DNA from: Mucilaginibacter auburnensis
GTDB lineage: Bacteria; Bacteroidota; Bacteroidia; Sphingobacteriales; Sphingobacteriaceae
Assembly: GCF_002797815.1 (NCBI RefSeq)
Contig: NZ_PGFJ01000001.1
Coordinates: 186,001-250,000 of the forward strand
DNA length: 64,000 nt
Reading direction: 5' to 3'
This document shows positions 17,065 to 25,166 of the stretch, one piece after another. The translations under genes were made by a program, and so were the position numbers. How positions within the stretch are numbered: the stretch's first letter is position 1; the number at the start of each line of letters is the position of its first letter. The notes under the pieces are model-generated. The model did no database searches, had not been told where the DNA came from, and was given only the letters and a program-made list of their open reading frames with translations.

Positions 17065-17262
17065 ATGAAAACCGCATTAAAAATATTACGTCTGGCTATT
17101 GCTATTTTAGCGATAATATTTGTGCATTTATTATTTTTCATACACCATCCTCCCGAAGTTCAACTGGCCTTTTTAACTCCAGGTGTTACATTGGTGGGAT
17201 ACTCGCTTATTCGAGATGAGCTTTATGTAAGGCCGACAGCCCGAATGCTTAGAGAAAGATAA
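17065..17262 (+). CDS. Small membrane protein, unknown
   Basis: A 65-residue protein with two hydrophobic segments (about residues 7-26 and 35-50) and a charged C-terminus (RDELYVRPTARMLRER). The frame opens at 16984, but the 27 extra residues have no helix or signal logic, so I favour the ATG at 17065. No family is recognised. Its end overlaps the convergent DUF721 gene by 14 bases. Confidence 0.45.
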   Translation: MKTALKILRLAIAILAIIFVHLLFFIHHPPEVQLAFLTPGVTLVGYSLIRDELYVRPTARMLRER

Positions 17263-17545
17263 TTTCTTCAACCAATACATCTCCGGCTTCCTCGTTTATT
17301 TTCTGTATTATCTGCGTTCGCATCAATATCAGTTCGTTTTTTATTACAGATGATTCTATACGTATAAACAACTTCTTGTTATTGATGTATAATTCCTTCG
17401 TTCGGTTGGCTACCGCTTTTCCTACAATTTCGGGCCAATGTGCAACAACTGCGGTTTCATCAAAACGGCGCTTTATTTTATATACCTTAAGCATTTGCTC
17501 CAATGCTTCTTTAATAGATTTGTCATTGGCCTTACGCATCTGCAA
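17249..17545 (-). CDS. DUF721 (DciA-like) protein
   Basis: A 98-residue DUF721 domain. In other bacteria a member of this family, DciA, is the replicative-helicase operator, and the short form here contains only that domain: RFDETAVVAHWPEIVGKAVA followed by LFIRIESSVIKNELILMR. Its 5' end overlaps the 3' end of recF by 14 bases, an arrangement common across Bacteroidota and consistent with a replication/repair role. Confidence 0.88.
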   Translation of the reverse strand: MQMRKANDKSIKEALEQMLKVYKIKRRFDETAVVAHWPEIVGKAVANRTKELYINNKKLFIRIESSVIKNELILMRTQIIQKINEEAGDVLVEEIIFL

Positions 17546-18635
17546 CCTCTCCTTTACTTATTTTAAATAATTTAACAGGCACCTGCATATTTTCAAATAT
17601 CTGCTTAACGCGACTGTAGCCGGTATCGGTAATAAATACTTGCCCGAAATCATGATTAGATACCATTTGCATCAGTTTTTCCACCCGTTTATCATCAAGC
17701 TTGTCAAAAACATCGTCAAGCAATAGCAACGGTTTAAATCCTTTAGCCTGTTGCAGCAAAGTATATTGCGCCAGCTTTAACGCTATCAGAAACGATTTTT
17801 GCTGACCCTGAGATCCAAACTTTTTTACCGGCATGCCATGTATGTAAAAAACCAGGTCGTCCTTATGTATACCGCAGGTAGTGCGCTCCAGCACTTTATC
17901 TTTTTCGGACGATTTTCTCAGCAAAGCTTCAAAACCCGACTGCAGCAATTGCGATTCATAGATCAACTCCACCCTTTCCGCCTCTCCTGTTAAAAAGCTG
18001 TAATGCTGATTAAAAACCGGTGTAAATGCCTCCATAAAAGCCTTCCGCTTTTCAAATATCACACTGCCTGATGCGACGAGTTGTTCGTCAAATATCTCCA
18101 GCAGACTTTGATCGTATCGTCCTGTATCAGCAGCTGCCTTAAGCAATGCATTCCGGTTGATCAATACCTTATTATATTGTATCAACTGGTCAAGGTAGTT
18201 GTTATCTGTTTGTGAGATTACGTTATCAATAAACTTACGGCGCTCCTCGCTACCCTCAACAATAATACTGATGTCATTAGGCGACACCATAACCACTGGC
18301 AGCAAACCAATATGATCTGCGAGGCGTGGATAATCCTTTTTATTACGTTTGAACTGCTTTTTCTGGTTGCGTTTTACCGAACAGGCAATGGCTTCTGTTT
18401 GTCCGTTACGGTTAAATGTGCCCGTAACAATAAAAAAGTCGGCATCCTGCTTTATCTGCTGACTATCTATAGGATTGAAGTAGCTTTTACACAGCGTTAG
18501 GTAATGTATAGCATCCAGCAGGTTTGTTTTGCCCGCGCCGTTATCGCCTAAAAAAGCGTTAACACCATCGCTTAAGGTTAGCGTGGCCTCGGTATAATTT
18601 TTAAAGTTGATTACGGATAGCTGCTGTAGATGCAT
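17532..18635 (-). CDS. recF: DNA replication and repair protein RecF
   Basis: An SMC-like ATPase that helps load RecA at gaps. The Walker A motif GDNGAGKTN (residues 30-38) follows the typical INFKNY start. The ABC-type signature lies at KFGSQGQQKSFLIALKLAQ and Walker B at LLLLDDVFDKLD. The length of 367 residues is normal. It is co-transcribed with DUF721. Confidence 0.95.
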   Translation of the reverse strand: MHLQQLSVINFKNYTEATLTLSDGVNAFLGDNGAGKTNLLDAIHYLTLCKSYFNPIDSQQIKQDADFFIVTGTFNRNGQTEAIACSVKRNQKKQFKRNKKDYPRLADHIGLLPVVMVSPNDISIIVEGSEERRKFIDNVISQTDNNYLDQLIQYNKVLINRNALLKAAADTGRYDQSLLEIFDEQLVASGSVIFEKRKAFMEAFTPVFNQHYSFLTGEAERVELIYESQLLQSGFEALLRKSSEKDKVLERTTCGIHKDDLVFYIHGMPVKKFGSQGQQKSFLIALKLAQYTLLQQAKGFKPLLLLDDVFDKLDDKRVEKLMQMVSNHDFGQVFITDTGYSRVKQIFENMQVPVKLFKISKGEVADA

Positions 18636-18645
18636 AAATAAAGTT

Positions 18646-18653
18646 CAAATTTA
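18646..18653 (-). promoter_or_regulatory. Predicted -7 box of recF
   Basis: On the minus strand TAAATTTG (18653 to 18646) matches the Bacteroidota -7 consensus. It lies 10 bases upstream of the recF ATG, which would leave almost no leader. No good -33 element is seen. Confidence 0.35.
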
Positions 18654-18720
18654 ATAATTACCCGCGGGCTTTATTGTTTTAACAGCCTTAAAAGCTTGTA
18701 TCTACATAAAATAAAATGCT

Positions 18721-18752
18721 ATTGCTAAACCTTTTTAAAAAGTGTAGTTTTG
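18721..18752 (+). promoter_or_regulatory. Predicted promoter of the TPR membrane protein gene
   Basis: TTG at 18722-18724 is followed after 20 bases by TAGTTTTG at 18745-18752, fitting the Bacteroidota -33/-7 pattern. The ATG is at 18775. Confidence 0.55.
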
Positions 18753-18774
18753 CAACCTTTAATTTAGAATAACA

Positions 18775-19452
18775 ATGTCAAAAACCCAGGAGAGTACCCA
18801 AAAGCCATTGAACGAGAAAGGTTTGGGTAACGTAAGTAATTTTACAAGGGATAACCAAAAGAGCTTAACATTTATAGTAGCGGCAGTTGTTGTAATGATA
18901 GCTGTATACGTGCTTTATCAAAAATTATATTTAGCCCCACGCGAAGTTACCGCGTCAACACAAATGCGTGTAGCGCAGGAATCATGGGCTAAGAAAGATT
19001 GGGACAAAGCCATTAAAGGCGATGCCGGCTACCCTGGTTTTGAAAAAATTATAAGCGAGTACAGCAACACAAAAGCTGCTAACCTTGCCCATTACTATTT
19101 AGGCATTGCTTACCTTAACAAAGGCGAGTACAACAAAGCGATAGAGAATTTAAATGACTATAGCGGCAATGACAACATGTTTGCTGCTGAAGCCCTTGGT
19201 GCTACAGGCGATGCTTATGTTGAATTGAAAGATTACCAGAACGCTGCTTCGTACTTTAAAAAAGCAGTTGATAAAGCAGGCAACGATTTCTTATCACCTT
19301 TGTACCTTAAAAAGTTAGGCCTTACTTATGAGGCTGCCAATAACAAAGAAGGCGCTGTAGATGCTTACAAAAGCATTAAGAAAGACTACCCTACAAGCAC
19401 CGAAGCACAAAGCATTGATGCTTACATAGCACGCGTTGAAGCAAAGTTATAG
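18775..19452 (+). CDS. TPR-repeat protein with N-terminal membrane anchor
   Basis: A 225-residue protein: a short cytoplasmic N-terminus, one transmembrane helix (about residues 31-49), then four to five tetratricopeptide repeats (AHYYLGIAYLNKGEYNKAIE, ATGDAYVELKDYQNAASYFK, LGLTYEAANNKEGAVDAYKS). The layout resembles YfgM/ancillary SecYEG-chaperone proteins, but the repeats alone do not prove that role. It reads towards ribH, with a palindromic repeat in the 87-base gap. Confidence 0.85.
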   Translation: MSKTQESTQKPLNEKGLGNVSNFTRDNQKSLTFIVAAVVVMIAVYVLYQKLYLAPREVTASTQMRVAQESWAKKDWDKAIKGDAGYPGFEKIISEYSNTKAANLAHYYLGIAYLNKGEYNKAIENLNDYSGNDNMFAAEALGATGDAYVELKDYQNAASYFKKAVDKAGNDFLSPLYLKKLGLTYEAANNKEGAVDAYKSIKKDYPTSTEAQSIDAYIARVEAKL

Positions 19453-19537
19453 TGAATTAGTGATTAGTTGATTAGAGATTGGTTTTACCAGGCGCTAATC
19501 AACTAATCACTAATCAACAAATCTCTAATCACTAACC
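19453..19537. repeat. GATTAGTGATTAGTTG-type palindrome, copy 1
   Basis: The left arm (19453-19483) is built of GATTAG/TTAGTGA-like units and the right arm (19494-19537) of their reverse complement (AATCAACTAATCACTAATC). The whole gap between the TPR gene and ribH is filled by it. Related copies occur at 44.2 and 49.8 kb. Confidence 0.8.
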
Positions 19538-19539
19538 CA

Positions 19540-20034
19540 ATGGCTACCCAGCTAAAAAATCTCTCCGACTTTTCGGGAACAACCATACCATCTGCGGCTC
19601 CATATACTTTTGCTGTTATTGCTGCCGAATGGAATATTGAAGTGACCAGCGCATTGTTCAATGGAGCTATTGAAGCTTTAACTGAGCATGGCGCGCTTGA
19701 AGAGAACGTACAATCACATTGGGTACCGGGAAGTTTTGAACTGACCGCCGCTGCCGACATGGTTTTAAAAGCCACCGGTGTTGACGCTGTTATATGTTTA
19801 GGCTGCGTTATTCAAGGCGAAACAAGGCATTTTGATTTTATTTGCGATGCTGTTGCAAACGGTTTGAGTAATGTTGCTGTAAAATACAGTAAACCTGTTA
19901 TATTTGGAGTGCTCACCCCTGATAATCAGCAGCAGGCTATTGACCGCGCAGGCGGCAAACATGGCAATAAAGGAGTAGAGGCTGCTGTTACTGCTATAAA
20001 AATGGCACATTTGGGTAAAACATTGGGCATATAA
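19540..20034 (+). CDS. ribH: 6,7-dimethyl-8-ribityllumazine synthase
   Basis: It catalyses the penultimate step of riboflavin synthesis, condensing 5-amino-6-ribitylaminouracil with 3,4-dihydroxy-2-butanone 4-phosphate. Family stretches are present: AAEWNIEVTSALFNGA, WVPGSFELTAAADM, LGCVIQGETRHFDF with the catalytic His, and GVLTPDNQQQAIDRAGGKHG. The length of 164 residues is typical. No other riboflavin genes are nearby. Confidence 0.95.
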   Translation: MATQLKNLSDFSGTTIPSAAPYTFAVIAAEWNIEVTSALFNGAIEALTEHGALEENVQSHWVPGSFELTAAADMVLKATGVDAVICLGCVIQGETRHFDFICDAVANGLSNVAVKYSKPVIFGVLTPDNQQQAIDRAGGKHGNKGVEAAVTAIKMAHLGKTLGI

Positions 20035-20061
20035 TTTGCGTATAATATCAAAAACCCCACA

Positions 20062-20175
20062 ATGAAAAAAATTGCCTACATACTATTGTTCGTTTTAGCC
20101 TTAGGTACATTGGCATCTTGCTCAAACAGGCTATGCCCGGCTTATGGAACCTATCCAAAAGGTGGCCGCAGATAA
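20062..20175 (+). CDS. Tiny lipoprotein, 37 residues
   Basis: The ATG at 20062 opens a 37-residue frame beginning MKKIAYILLFVLALGTLASC, a textbook lipoprotein signal with lipobox LASC. The mature part is only about 18 residues and reads CSNRLCPAYGTYPKGGRR. A short lipoprotein with a CPAY-type motif behind ribH has the look of a conserved Bacteroidota micro-gene, but I cannot verify this here. No function is known. Confidence 0.6.
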   Translation: MKKIAYILLFVLALGTLASCSNRLCPAYGTYPKGGRR

Positions 20176-20246
20176 ACAATACCGCATTTATTGTTTGACT
20201 TTGCAATTACCAAGAACAATTTGTCCGTTTCTATATTTGTAATATT

Positions 20247-20579
20247 ATGAATTGGACACAGTTGGAATCGCCCGAGCAGTTAAATCAAATTAAACAACAA
20301 CAAGGTTACAGCCTTATATTCAAGCATAGCACACGCTGTTCTATCAGCATGATGGCTAAAAAACGTTTTGAATTAGATTGGGATGCTTTTCCGGCAGATA
20401 TGCCTCTTTACTTTCTTGATCTTATTCGCTACCGCGATATTTCTAACCAGGTAGCTCAGCTATTCCAGGTACATCATGAATCACCGCAAATGCTGCTTAT
20501 AAAAGATGGCGAATGCATACTTGATCAATCGCACGGCGGTATTTCTGTTGACGAGGCGGTTGGCGAGATCGTAGCTTAA
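20247..20579 (+). CDS. ytxJ: YtxJ-like monothiol bacilliredoxin
   Basis: A 110-residue thioredoxin-fold protein of the YtxJ (DUF2847) family, linked to bacillithiol redox chemistry. The single active-site cysteine is Cys31 in HSTRCSIS. The remainder (YFLDLIRYRDISNQVAQLF, HESPQMLLIKDGE, LDQSHGGIS) follows the thioredoxin core with the cis-Pro region. It would reduce mixed disulfides of proteins with the low-molecular-weight thiol. Confidence 0.88.
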   Translation: MNWTQLESPEQLNQIKQQQGYSLIFKHSTRCSISMMAKKRFELDWDAFPADMPLYFLDLIRYRDISNQVAQLFQVHHESPQMLLIKDGECILDQSHGGISVDEAVGEIVA

Positions 20580-20638
20580 TAAAACGCTGTTTATAACAAT
20601 CCGTTGGTTAAAACTAATGGCAATTAATCACTATATTA

Positions 20639-20676
20639 GCCTTATTGCCGCTCCAATTATGGGTTGGCAATAAGGC
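20639..20676. terminator. Hairpin between convergent ytxJ and osmC
   Basis: Arms GCCTTATTGCC (20639-20649) and GGCAATAAGGC (20666-20676) form a perfect 11-base-pair stem with a 16-base loop. The downstream T-run is moderate on the plus strand (ATTGTTGTTT). It is likely a shared terminator. Confidence 0.55.
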
Positions 20677-20710
20677 ATTGTTGTTTACAACAATTAATTC
20701 CGGGCAGTAA

Positions 20711-21112
20711 CTACCAGCCGAAATCAATTGTCTTCTTAACATCCGGATGCAGGCTTACATGTACCGGGCAGGTAGTAGCCGCTTTCTCTAATATAGTTTT
20801 CTCTTTATCTGTATAGATTTTCGGGAACTTTAGATTAACAATAACCTCGGCTACACGGCGTGGGTTGGGCGCCATTACCTTAGTTACTTCTGCGGTAGTA
20901 TTATCCATATCAATGCCGTGCACATCCGCAGCAATACCCATAGTAGTCAATATACATCCTGCTAATGCCTCAGCTAACAGATCGGTTGGCGAAAAAGCCT
21001 CGCCTTTGCCTTTATTATCAACAGGGGCATCAGTTAAAATTGTTGTGCCTGATTGCAGGTGCGTTGCCTCGGTTCTCAATCCGCCTAAGTAGGTAGTTTT
21101 TATAGTAGCCAT
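20711..21112 (-). CDS. OsmC family peroxiredoxin-like protein
   Basis: A 133-residue OsmC/Ohr-fold protein that reduces organic hydroperoxides with a pair of cysteines. Both are present: Cys53 in EALAGCILTT and Cys115 in AATTCPVHVSL. It has the short form typical of the YhfA/OsmC-like group. It is divergently arranged with the HAD-Ter operon, sharing a 173-base control region. Confidence 0.9.
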   Translation of the reverse strand: MATIKTTYLGGLRTEATHLQSGTTILTDAPVDNKGKGEAFSPTDLLAEALAGCILTTMGIAADVHGIDMDNTTAEVTKVMAPNPRRVAEVIVNLKFPKIYTDKEKTILEKAATTCPVHVSLHPDVKKTIDFGW

Positions 21113-21131
21113 AATGTTATAGTGTAGGCAA

Positions 21132-21139
21132 CAAATTTA
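21132..21139 (-). promoter_or_regulatory. Predicted -7 box of osmC
   Basis: TAAATTTG on the minus strand (21139 to 21132) matches the -7 consensus and lies 19 bases upstream of the osmC ATG. The -33 region is not clear. Confidence 0.4.
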
Positions 21140-21173
21140 CATGTTCCGTTTATGTTTAGTACGCGAAAACTCT

Positions 21174-21195
21174 TTTTAACACAACTGTGTTAAAA
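21174..21195. promoter_or_regulatory. Perfect dyad between osmC and the Ter operon
   Basis: TTTTAACACA (21174-21183), two bases, then TGTGTTAAAA (21186-21195): a perfect 10-base inverted repeat. It is centrally placed between the divergent osmC and HAD genes, where a dimeric repressor or activator could control both. No cognate regulator gene is visible next to it. Confidence 0.45.
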
Positions 21196-21285
21196 GATGG
21201 TTGAGTTTTTAATTAAAACTTAACTTAAAAATAGTTGCTCACTGCTAATATTATTTATACATTACAACAAACTTTAGCATATAAC

Positions 21286-22011
21286 ATGCTCTTAAACCAA
21301 AATTATCAGCACCTTTCTTTCGATCTTTGGCTCACGCTGATACGTTCTAATCCTGATTTTAAGAAAAAAAGGGCAGCTCATTTTCATCAGCACTTTAATT
21401 ACAATAATTGCACGCTTGAGCAAGTAGAACATGCCTTCAGGCAGGTTGATGTGATGTGCAACCTCATCAACGAAAAAACAGGCAAGAACATTGACGCAGA
21501 TGAAATGTACCTGATGGTGCTGAGCATGATGAACAATGCTAATGCTAAAGTATGGCAGATTAACGTTAATGCTCTATATGCCGATATGGAAGCATTACTA
21601 TTTCAAAATTTACCCCTACCCTATTCAGCAGAAACGCTGAACGCGCTTGCATATTTAAAGCAAAACACCAACGCTACAATAGGCATACTTAGTAACACCG
21701 GCTTTATTAAGGGTGTAACATTGCGCAAGGTTTTAAATCAAATTGGTATAGACAGGTATATTGATGTACAACTTTACTCTGATGAGGTCGGCATGTCAAA
21801 ACCAAACACCGGCTTTTTTAAAATGATGCTTGAACAGCTTAAACAACATCATATTCAGGTTGACTTAGATCGTATTATCCATATAGGCGATAACCCTATT
21901 GCAGATGTAGGCGGCGCTAACACTGTTGGTATACGCAGTCAGCTCATCAATTCTAACCACATCTACTTAACAGACATAATTGATAATGCACACCACCTAC
22001 TCCTTACATAA
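21286..22011 (+). CDS. HAD superfamily hydrolase of the Ter operon
   Basis: A 241-residue HAD-fold protein. The nucleophile motif is FDLWLTLI (Asp13), where Trp15 replaces the usual second Asp, as in the DxWxTL subgroup. ILSNTG, SKPNTGFF and IHIGDNPIADVGGA supply the remaining motifs, and an alpha-helical cap lies between. The frame extends to a TTG at 21235, but the ATG at 21286 puts motif I at the usual distance. It overlaps the phosphoribosyltransferase gene by 26 bases. In Ter systems HAD and PRTase proteins are proposed to make or process a nucleoside-like metabolite. Confidence 0.82.
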   Translation: MLLNQNYQHLSFDLWLTLIRSNPDFKKKRAAHFHQHFNYNNCTLEQVEHAFRQVDVMCNLINEKTGKNIDADEMYLMVLSMMNNANAKVWQINVNALYADMEALLFQNLPLPYSAETLNALAYLKQNTNATIGILSNTGFIKGVTLRKVLNQIGIDRYIDVQLYSDEVGMSKPNTGFFKMMLEQLKQHHIQVDLDRIIHIGDNPIADVGGANTVGIRSQLINSNHIYLTDIIDNAHHLLLT

Positions 22012-22819
22012 GATAAGCACTACCGACGACTTTGGCTTCAAGGCGGCCGATTACAGCCGTTTTAAATTTGGTGATGGAGATATTGCCGTCAATTTTGGCG
22101 AGGCATTAGCTATTGGTTTTATAAAAGAACACACGGATTTACTTAATACAGGCCATCAACTGGTAGTAATTCCAAGTCCGTATTCATTTATCCCAACCGC
22201 TACTTTCACCCTTAAAAATACGTTTGTATCAACGCTTAATCGCTGGCTGGCCAAACATAATTTGCCGGTGGTGCAGGAAAATAAGGTACACCGTACCATT
22301 ACTTATAAAGAAGACTATGGCGAATTAAATGCCGAGGAGCGCCTTCGCCTTATCGGCAACGATTCATTTCATATTGATAAAGCCTTTTTAAAAGGCAAAA
22401 CCCTGGTGTTTTTAGATGACATCAGGATAACCGGCGGCCATGAGCGCATGATCAAAAAAATGATAGACGCCTATGAACTGGATAATACCGTTTACATGCT
22501 TTATTTTGCCGAGCTGGTTAATGATGCCATCCACCCAAGCATCGAAAACTATTTGAATTATTTCAGCGTTCAAACTATTTTTGATCTGGATGATATTATT
22601 AACGGTGGCAATTTTTGCATTAACACGCGCATTGTTAAGTACATGCTCAACTATGATCATGAAAGCTTCTGTGTGTTTCTGCAAAATAAGTCCGACGCTT
22701 TTATTAACCAGTTTTATGACATGGCTTTAGGCAATAGTTACCATACAATGGAAAGCTATCGGCCAAATTTAAATTACCTTAGCAACCAATTAGTTTCCAA
22801 CAATAAAAAGTTAGCATAA
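21986..22819 (+). CDS. Phosphoribosyltransferase-fold protein of the Ter operon
   Basis: A 277-residue protein with a PRPP-binding loop VFLDDIRITGGHE, similar to type I phosphoribosyltransferases, in the middle (about residues 135-150). A C-terminal region of about 100 residues (FDLDDIINGGNFCINTR onward) has no family I can name. Genes of this kind accompany TerD/TelA in stress operons. The frame opens at a TTG at 21980; the ATG at 21986 is used. It is translationally coupled to the HAD gene and ends one base before terD1. Confidence 0.78.
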   Translation: MHTTYSLHKISTTDDFGFKAADYSRFKFGDGDIAVNFGEALAIGFIKEHTDLLNTGHQLVVIPSPYSFIPTATFTLKNTFVSTLNRWLAKHNLPVVQENKVHRTITYKEDYGELNAEERLRLIGNDSFHIDKAFLKGKTLVFLDDIRITGGHERMIKKMIDAYELDNTVYMLYFAELVNDAIHPSIENYLNYFSVQTIFDLDDIINGGNFCINTRIVKYMLNYDHESFCVFLQNKSDAFINQFYDMALGNSYHTMESYRPNLNYLSNQLVSNNKKLA

Positions 22820-22820
22820 T

Positions 22821-23375
22821 ATGGCTATTAATCTGCAAAAGGGGCAACGCGAATCTATTTCGGCTCCTAAATTTACCATCGGTTTAGGATGGGATACCAA
22901 TTCATCATCAACAGGATCAGCATTTGACCTTGACGCGTCTGTATTTATTATGGGCGATAATAAAAAGCTTTTAAGTGATGAGCACTTTGTGTTTTATAAC
23001 AACCTTACATCGCCAGACGGCGCTGTTGAACATAGCGGAGATAACCTTACCGGCGACGGCGAAGGCGACGATGAGCAAGTAAAAGTTGACCTGTCGAAAA
23101 TATCACCGCAGGCATCAGAGATCTGCATCGTAATAACCATACATGAAGCAGCTAACCGCCGCCAAAACTTTGGCCAGGTGCGCAACTCATTTATACGTAT
23201 ATTTGATACCGCCACCAATGCGGAGTTGCTTAAATATGAGCTGGAAGAAGATTTCTCAATAGAAACAGCTGTTGAATTCGGTCGCATTTACAAACGCAAC
23301 AACGAGTGGAAATTTGAAGCGGTAGGCGTAGGTATGAAAGGCGGCTTACAGGATTACTTAAACAAATACAACTAA
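22821..23375 (+). CDS. TerD family protein (first copy)
   Basis: A 184-residue TerD domain, a calcium-binding beta-sandwich of tellurite/stress operons. Recognised stretches are FTIGLGWDTN, FDLDASVFIMGDN, FYNNLTSPDGAVEHSGDNLT, GDDEQVKVDLSKI and the final WKFEAVGVGMKGGL. The acidic residues that bind calcium are kept. The N-terminus MAINLQKGQRESI is shared with the next gene, so they arose by duplication, but the proteins have diverged widely. Confidence 0.93.
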   Translation: MAINLQKGQRESISAPKFTIGLGWDTNSSSTGSAFDLDASVFIMGDNKKLLSDEHFVFYNNLTSPDGAVEHSGDNLTGDGEGDDEQVKVDLSKISPQASEICIVITIHEAANRRQNFGQVRNSFIRIFDTATNAELLKYELEEDFSIETAVEFGRIYKRNNEWKFEAVGVGMKGGLQDYLNKYN

Positions 23376-23385
23376 ACCTAAAACA

Positions 23386-23997
23386 ATGGCAATTAATTTA
23401 GAAAAAGGACAGCGCATAAGCCTTGAAAAAAGCAATGGCAGCAAGCTGCAAAATATTTGTGTTGGCATAAACTGGGGCGCTATTGAAAAGAAAGGCCTTT
23501 TTGGCTTCGGCAGTTCAAAAGAAGCCGTAGACCTTGATGCCAGCTGCGCTTTATACAATGACAGCAAACAGTTAGAAGAGGTAGTTTACTTTGGCAACTT
23601 AAAATCAAAAAATGGCGCCGTTAAGCACAGCGGCGACGACCTGACCGGCGACTTAGGCGGTGACGACGGCTTAGACAACGAAGTAATAACAGTTGACCTT
23701 GGCGCTTTGGCTCCTACCACTACGTATGTGGCATTTGTGTTGAACAGTTTCCGCGGACAGGATTTTGGCAGCATACCATTCGCGTCGCTGCGCGTTTACG
23801 AGGGTACTCCAAAACGTGTTAACGAAGTATTTGCCAAATACAATATTACAGGCGGTAACTTTGCGGGCCACGTATCAATGGTATTGGGCGTGTTTTACAA
23901 ACGCAACGGCGAGTGGAAATTTAACGCCATTGGCGAACCTACAAAAGACAAAAAACTACAGGAAACTGTGCAAACAGTAACGCAACAATATTTATAA
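23386..23997 (+). CDS. TerD family protein (second copy)
   Basis: A 203-residue TerD-like protein closer to the TerZ/TerF type, with an insert after the first strand (GAIEKKGLFGFGSSKEAVDL). The motifs VDLDASCALYNDS, NLKSKNGAVKHSGDDLTGDL, GDDGLDNEVITVDL and VFYKRNGEWKFNAIG are clear. It follows the first copy by 10 bases. Both are likely cytoplasmic or membrane-surface proteins. Confidence 0.92.
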   Translation: MAINLEKGQRISLEKSNGSKLQNICVGINWGAIEKKGLFGFGSSKEAVDLDASCALYNDSKQLEEVVYFGNLKSKNGAVKHSGDDLTGDLGGDDGLDNEVITVDLGALAPTTTYVAFVLNSFRGQDFGSIPFASLRVYEGTPKRVNEVFAKYNITGGNFAGHVSMVLGVFYKRNGEWKFNAIGEPTKDKKLQETVQTVTQQYL

Positions 23998-24042
23998 TAA
24001 ACAGCGCTCTACCCTTTGGGCGGAGCCTTACAACTTACAGGC

Positions 24043-25152
24043 ATGGAACCTACTACAAACAGTACAGAACCGGTTGCACCTATAACAGCCGTAAAGTTGA
24101 TTGATAAAGAAGGCAATGTTGACCTTACGCAGGCAACGCCCGAGGATATCAGCAAATATTCGGCTTTAGGAAAAGACCTTAACCCGGCAGATGCTAACTC
24201 CATACTCAACTACGGTGTTGAAGTACAAAACTCAATGGAAAGGTATAGCAACCAGTTCCTTTCATCTGTACGCACCTATAATTCGGGCGAAGTTGGCGGA
24301 TTGATCAATGAGTTATTAGCTGAGCTTAATTATATTGATGTTGACGAACTGGAACAAAATTCCTTTAAAACGTTCCTGTCAAAAATACCTTTTCTAAAAA
24401 ATTTGGTGTTCGACATCAAAAAGATGTTCCAGAAGTATGACCTGGTGATAGCAAACGTCGATAAGATCACCAACAAGGTAAAAGCAGGCAGGTTAAACGC
24501 TATTAAAGATAATAGCTCGCTACAAACCATGTTTGAAAGCAATGTGCAGTACATCCATCAAATGGAAGAACTTATCATATCCGGGCAGTTAAAATATAAG
24601 GAGTTGATGGAGAAGCTGGCCGAAATGGAAGCCAACCCTTCAGCTTATCAGGATTATGAAATAGCCGACTTGCGCGAGTTTAATGGCCGCTTAGATAAGC
24701 GTTTGGCTGATATGAAGATAGTACGCTTCATCATGCTGCAATCATTAGCACAAATACGGGTAGTTCAAAATAACAACACCTCGATAGCAGAAAAAGCACA
24801 GTCGATAGTTTCAACTACTATTCCGGTATGGAAAAATCAGCTTACCATAGCGGTTGCATTGCAAAGGCAAAAAGCCAATGTGGAGATGCAACGCAAAATA
24901 TCTGATACTACTAACACCATCCTTCAAAAAAATGCCGATCTGCTGAAACAGAACAGTATTGATGTGGCGAAGGAGAATGAAAAAACAGTAGTGTCTATAG
25001 ACACGCTAAAGCGCACTACCCAATCGTTAATTGAAACCTTGAACGAGGTTAAACAGATACACGAGCAGGGCACCCAAAACAGAAAAGTATTAAACACCGA
25101 ATTACAAAACCTGGAAACCGAACTAAGAAAGAACGTAACTAACGTAAGTTAA
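24043..25152 (+). CDS. telA: Toxic anion resistance protein (TelA family)
   Basis: A 369-residue, almost wholly helical, coiled-coil protein of the TelA/KlaA family found in tellurite and other stress operons. Characteristic parts are FLSKIPFLKNLVFDIKKMFQ, the SIVSTTIPVWKNQLTIAVAL segment and the C-terminal NADLLKQNSIDVAKENEKTV. The frame opens at a TTG at 24016; I chose the ATG at 24043 (MEPTTNSTEPVAP). It has no signal or membrane segment. Confidence 0.9.
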   Translation: MEPTTNSTEPVAPITAVKLIDKEGNVDLTQATPEDISKYSALGKDLNPADANSILNYGVEVQNSMERYSNQFLSSVRTYNSGEVGGLINELLAELNYIDVDELEQNSFKTFLSKIPFLKNLVFDIKKMFQKYDLVIANVDKITNKVKAGRLNAIKDNSSLQTMFESNVQYIHQMEELIISGQLKYKELMEKLAEMEANPSAYQDYEIADLREFNGRLDKRLADMKIVRFIMLQSLAQIRVVQNNNTSIAEKAQSIVSTTIPVWKNQLTIAVALQRQKANVEMQRKISDTTNTILQKNADLLKQNSIDVAKENEKTVVSIDTLKRTTQSLIETLNEVKQIHEQGTQNRKVLNTELQNLETELRKNVTNVS

Positions 25153-25166
25153 GTTGATGATGCTGC

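Noticed and set aside
22821-23997. Two TerD genes as an assembly duplication
   Set aside because: They share only short motifs and differ in length and most positions, so they are true paralogues.
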